A stretch of DNA of 64,000 bases from Bradyrhizobium sp. RD5-C2 (GTDB taxonomy: Bacteria; Pseudomonadota; Alphaproteobacteria; Rhizobiales; Xanthobacteraceae). The position numbers and the translations under genes were made by a program. Shown one piece after another: positions 62,671 to 64,000 of this stretch (positions within the stretch are counted from its first letter, which is position 1; each line of letters opens with the position of its first letter). The notes under the pieces are model-generated. The model made no database searches, was not told the origin of the DNA, and saw only the letters and a program-made list of their open reading frames with translations. Location of the stretch: positions 156,624 through 220,623 of the forward strand of contig NZ_BOVL01000059.1 of NCBI RefSeq assembly GCF_019972155.1, given 5' to 3'.

Positions 62671-62828
62671 TCCTCCCCTGGAGGGGGAGGATCGACGCGA
62701 ATGCAATGAGCGGCGAGGTGGGGTGAAGGTCTCTCCGCGTGAACGCTGCCCGAGTGGAGAGATCACCCCACCTCGGTTCGCACTGCGCTGCGCTTCATGC
62801 GAACCGATCCTCCCCCTCCAGGGGAGGA
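62671..62828. repeat. Long palindromic repeat (TCCTCCCCTGGAGGGGGAGG type), copy 2
   Basis: Arms 62671-62694 and 62805-62828 are exact 24-bp complements. Inner parts GAGGTGGGGTGA and TCACCCCACCTC also pair, as does GTTCGCA with TGCGAAC near the right end. Same family as the copy at 57043-57193, and again placed between convergent genes. Confidence 0.9.
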
Positions 62829-62839
62829 TAAGAAGAGCC

Positions 62840-63454
62840 CTACGCCTTCACCGACGGCCGCGCGCCGACGCGGTTGAACCAGACCACGATGTTGGCGTTC
62901 GACTGGTCCAGCGGCTGGCCGACCTGGTTGCCGAAATCGAGCCAGCAATAGAGCAGCATGTCGGCGAGCGTGAAGCGCTTGCCGCAGATGTAGTCGCGGC
63001 CGTCGGCCATCTGGTTATCAAGCCATTTGATGCGGTTGGCGGCGATCATCTTCAGCCCGGGCGAGGCCTCGGGCGCGACCGGAATGCGCTTCTCGAAGAA
63101 TTTCAGCGCCTCGCCGAAGCGATAGCCGTTGGCGAGCGGCTCGGCGATGTTGAGATCGACGCGGCGCGTCCACATCCGGCACTCCGCGCGCTCTTCCGGC
63201 GTGGTGCCGATCATCGCGGGCGAGGGGTGCTTCTCCTCGAGATATTCGCAGATCGCCGTGATCTCCGAGAGGTAGTTGCCGCAGTCGAGCTCGAGCGCCG
63301 GCATCTGGCCGTGCGGATTGCGCTTCAGATGCGCTTCCTCGCGGTTCTCGCCCTTGCGCAGGTCGACGGCCTCCTTGGGTATCTCGATGCCCTTCTCCGC
63401 CATGAACATGCGCACGATGCGCGGATTGGGTCCGATCGAGTCGTAAAGCTTCAT
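62840..63454 (-). CDS. Glutathione S-transferase
   Basis: A 204-residue GST. The thioredoxin-like N-domain (MKLYDSIGPNPRIVRMFMAE, NPHGQMPALELD, LSEITAICEYLEE) is followed by an all-helical C-domain with GKRFTLADMLLYCWLDF. ATG 63454 is the standard start; the frame to 63550 is not family-like. It conjugates glutathione to electrophiles. Substrate unknown. Confidence 0.93.
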   Translation of the reverse strand: MKLYDSIGPNPRIVRMFMAEKGIEIPKEAVDLRKGENREEAHLKRNPHGQMPALELDCGNYLSEITAICEYLEEKHPSPAMIGTTPEERAECRMWTRRVDLNIAEPLANGYRFGEALKFFEKRIPVAPEASPGLKMIAANRIKWLDNQMADGRDYICGKRFTLADMLLYCWLDFGNQVGQPLDQSNANIVVWFNRVGARPSVKA

Positions 63455-63557
63455 GGTCCTCGCTCCCTGTTCTTCAGCGTTGTTGTTGCCGTTGTTGAAC
63501 AGGCCACGCGCGGATTTGTCAAATGCAGCGGCGTATGTGCGGTCGCGCACGTGGAGA

Positions 63558-64000
63558 TCATTGCGCCGGTTGAGTTGCGATCCCCGGCACGGACGGCCGC
63601 CCGCGATAGACCGCCAGACCCACGAGACCCACTGCCGCGGCGAACAGGATGTAGTAGACGGGAGCAGCCTTGTCGCCCGTCGCCTGGACCAGCCAGGTGT
63701 TGATGAACGGCGCCAGTCCGCCGAACAGCATCACGGCGAGATTGTACATCAGCGATGCTCCGGTCGAGCGCACGCCGACGGGAAATATCTCGGTCATGAA
63801 GGCCGGCATCGGCCCGGCCAGGGCGCCGAGCAGGACTGCGACGATCTGCAACTGCCAGAGGTTCGCGGTGGTCGGGGCGGCGACGAGCCGCTGCAGGATC
63901 ACATAGAACAGCAGGCTGTAGACGATCAGCGCCGGAACGAGCACTGCGCGGCGACCGATCCGGTCGGAGAGCGCGCCGCTGGCCACCGCCACCGCCGCAT
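63558..64000 (-). CDS. MFS transporter (C-terminal part)
   Basis: The frame is open to the right edge, so only about the last 147 residues are seen. Helices with LSDRIGRRAVLVPALIVYSL (the MFS loop with basic residues), AGPMPAFMTEIFPVGVRSTG and LMYNLAVMLFGGLAPFINTW match the metabolite:H+ symporter (ProP/KgtP-like) group. Substrate probably an organic acid or osmolyte. It precedes the GST gene on the same strand with a 103-bp gap. Confidence 0.9.
   Translation of the reverse strand, partial: AAVAVASGALSDRIGRRAVLVPALIVYSLLFYVILQRLVAAPTTANLWQLQIVAVLLGALAGPMPAFMTEIFPVGVRSTGASLMYNLAVMLFGGLAPFINTWLVQATGDKAAPVYYILFAAAVGLVGLAVYRGRPSVPGIATQPAQ

Overview
The window is 64 kb of high-GC DNA with dense, short-gapped, often overlapping genes. 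Gene content and intergenic repeats look like a soil or root-associated alphaproteobacterium of the Bradyrhizobium / Rhodopseudomonas type. Supporting signs are several Dpp-type ABC operons, many LysR/AraC regulators, porin-like BBP2 and Omp25-type outer-membrane proteins, and long imperfect palindromes in intergenic DNA. The genus is inferred from general knowledge; no database search was run. No rRNA, tRNA, transposase, phage gene or CRISPR array was seen.

Layout. 1-3863 (+): end of a sugar/polyol ABC operon (ATPase, SDR dehydrogenase, FGGY kinase, PfkB kinase). 3891-11824: LysR regulator divergent from an amidase and a complete Dpp-type ABC importer. 12281-14646: PQQ-dependent alcohol dehydrogenase with a lanthanide-type Asp-x-Asp signature, and its diheme cytochrome c. 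14763-16154 (-): a divergent serine hydroxymethyltransferase behind a ZTP (pfl) riboswitch. 16244-19268: ankyrin-repeat exported protein, and a class A beta-lactamase divergent from an AmpR-like regulator. 19422-27071 (-): second Dpp-type importer with an AbgB-like M20 amidohydrolase. 27276-28917: unusual metallophosphoesterase and a small hypothetical. 28918-29340: two palindromic repeats. 29341-33256 (-): a signalling island with a KdpD-like kinase lacking the cytoplasmic KdpD/Usp region, a KdpE-like regulator, a 41-residue membrane peptide, an HtrA-fold PDZ protein that has lost catalytic His and Ser, and a LuxR protein with a vestigial receiver. 33572-38433: hypothetical, two outer-membrane barrels, small lipoprotein, crotonase-fold protein, small exported protein. 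38458-44759: two AraC regulators, cupin, flavin monooxygenase, alpha/beta hydrolase and a frameshifted maleylacetate reductase. 44760-54479: GH1 glycosidase, M1 aminopeptidase, acetolactate-synthase-like enzyme, phosphoglucomutase, epimerase and DapA-family aldolase. 54703-60443: orphan molybdenum hydroxylase large subunit, two acyl-CoA dehydrogenases and an enoyl-CoA hydratase. 60602-62640: LemA plus two TPM-domain proteins. 62840-64000 (-): glutathione S-transferase and the end of an MFS transporter.

How the parts fit. Most of the window is catabolic: sugar or polyol uptake and phosphorylation, amide and peptide scavenging, alcohol oxidation in the periplasm, and acyl-CoA breakdown. The parts that stand out are the riboswitch-controlled glyA paralog, the probable lanthanide enzyme, and the 29.3-33.3 kb signalling island, where two classical signalling or proteolysis folds appear to have lost their catalytic residues yet remain translationally coupled.
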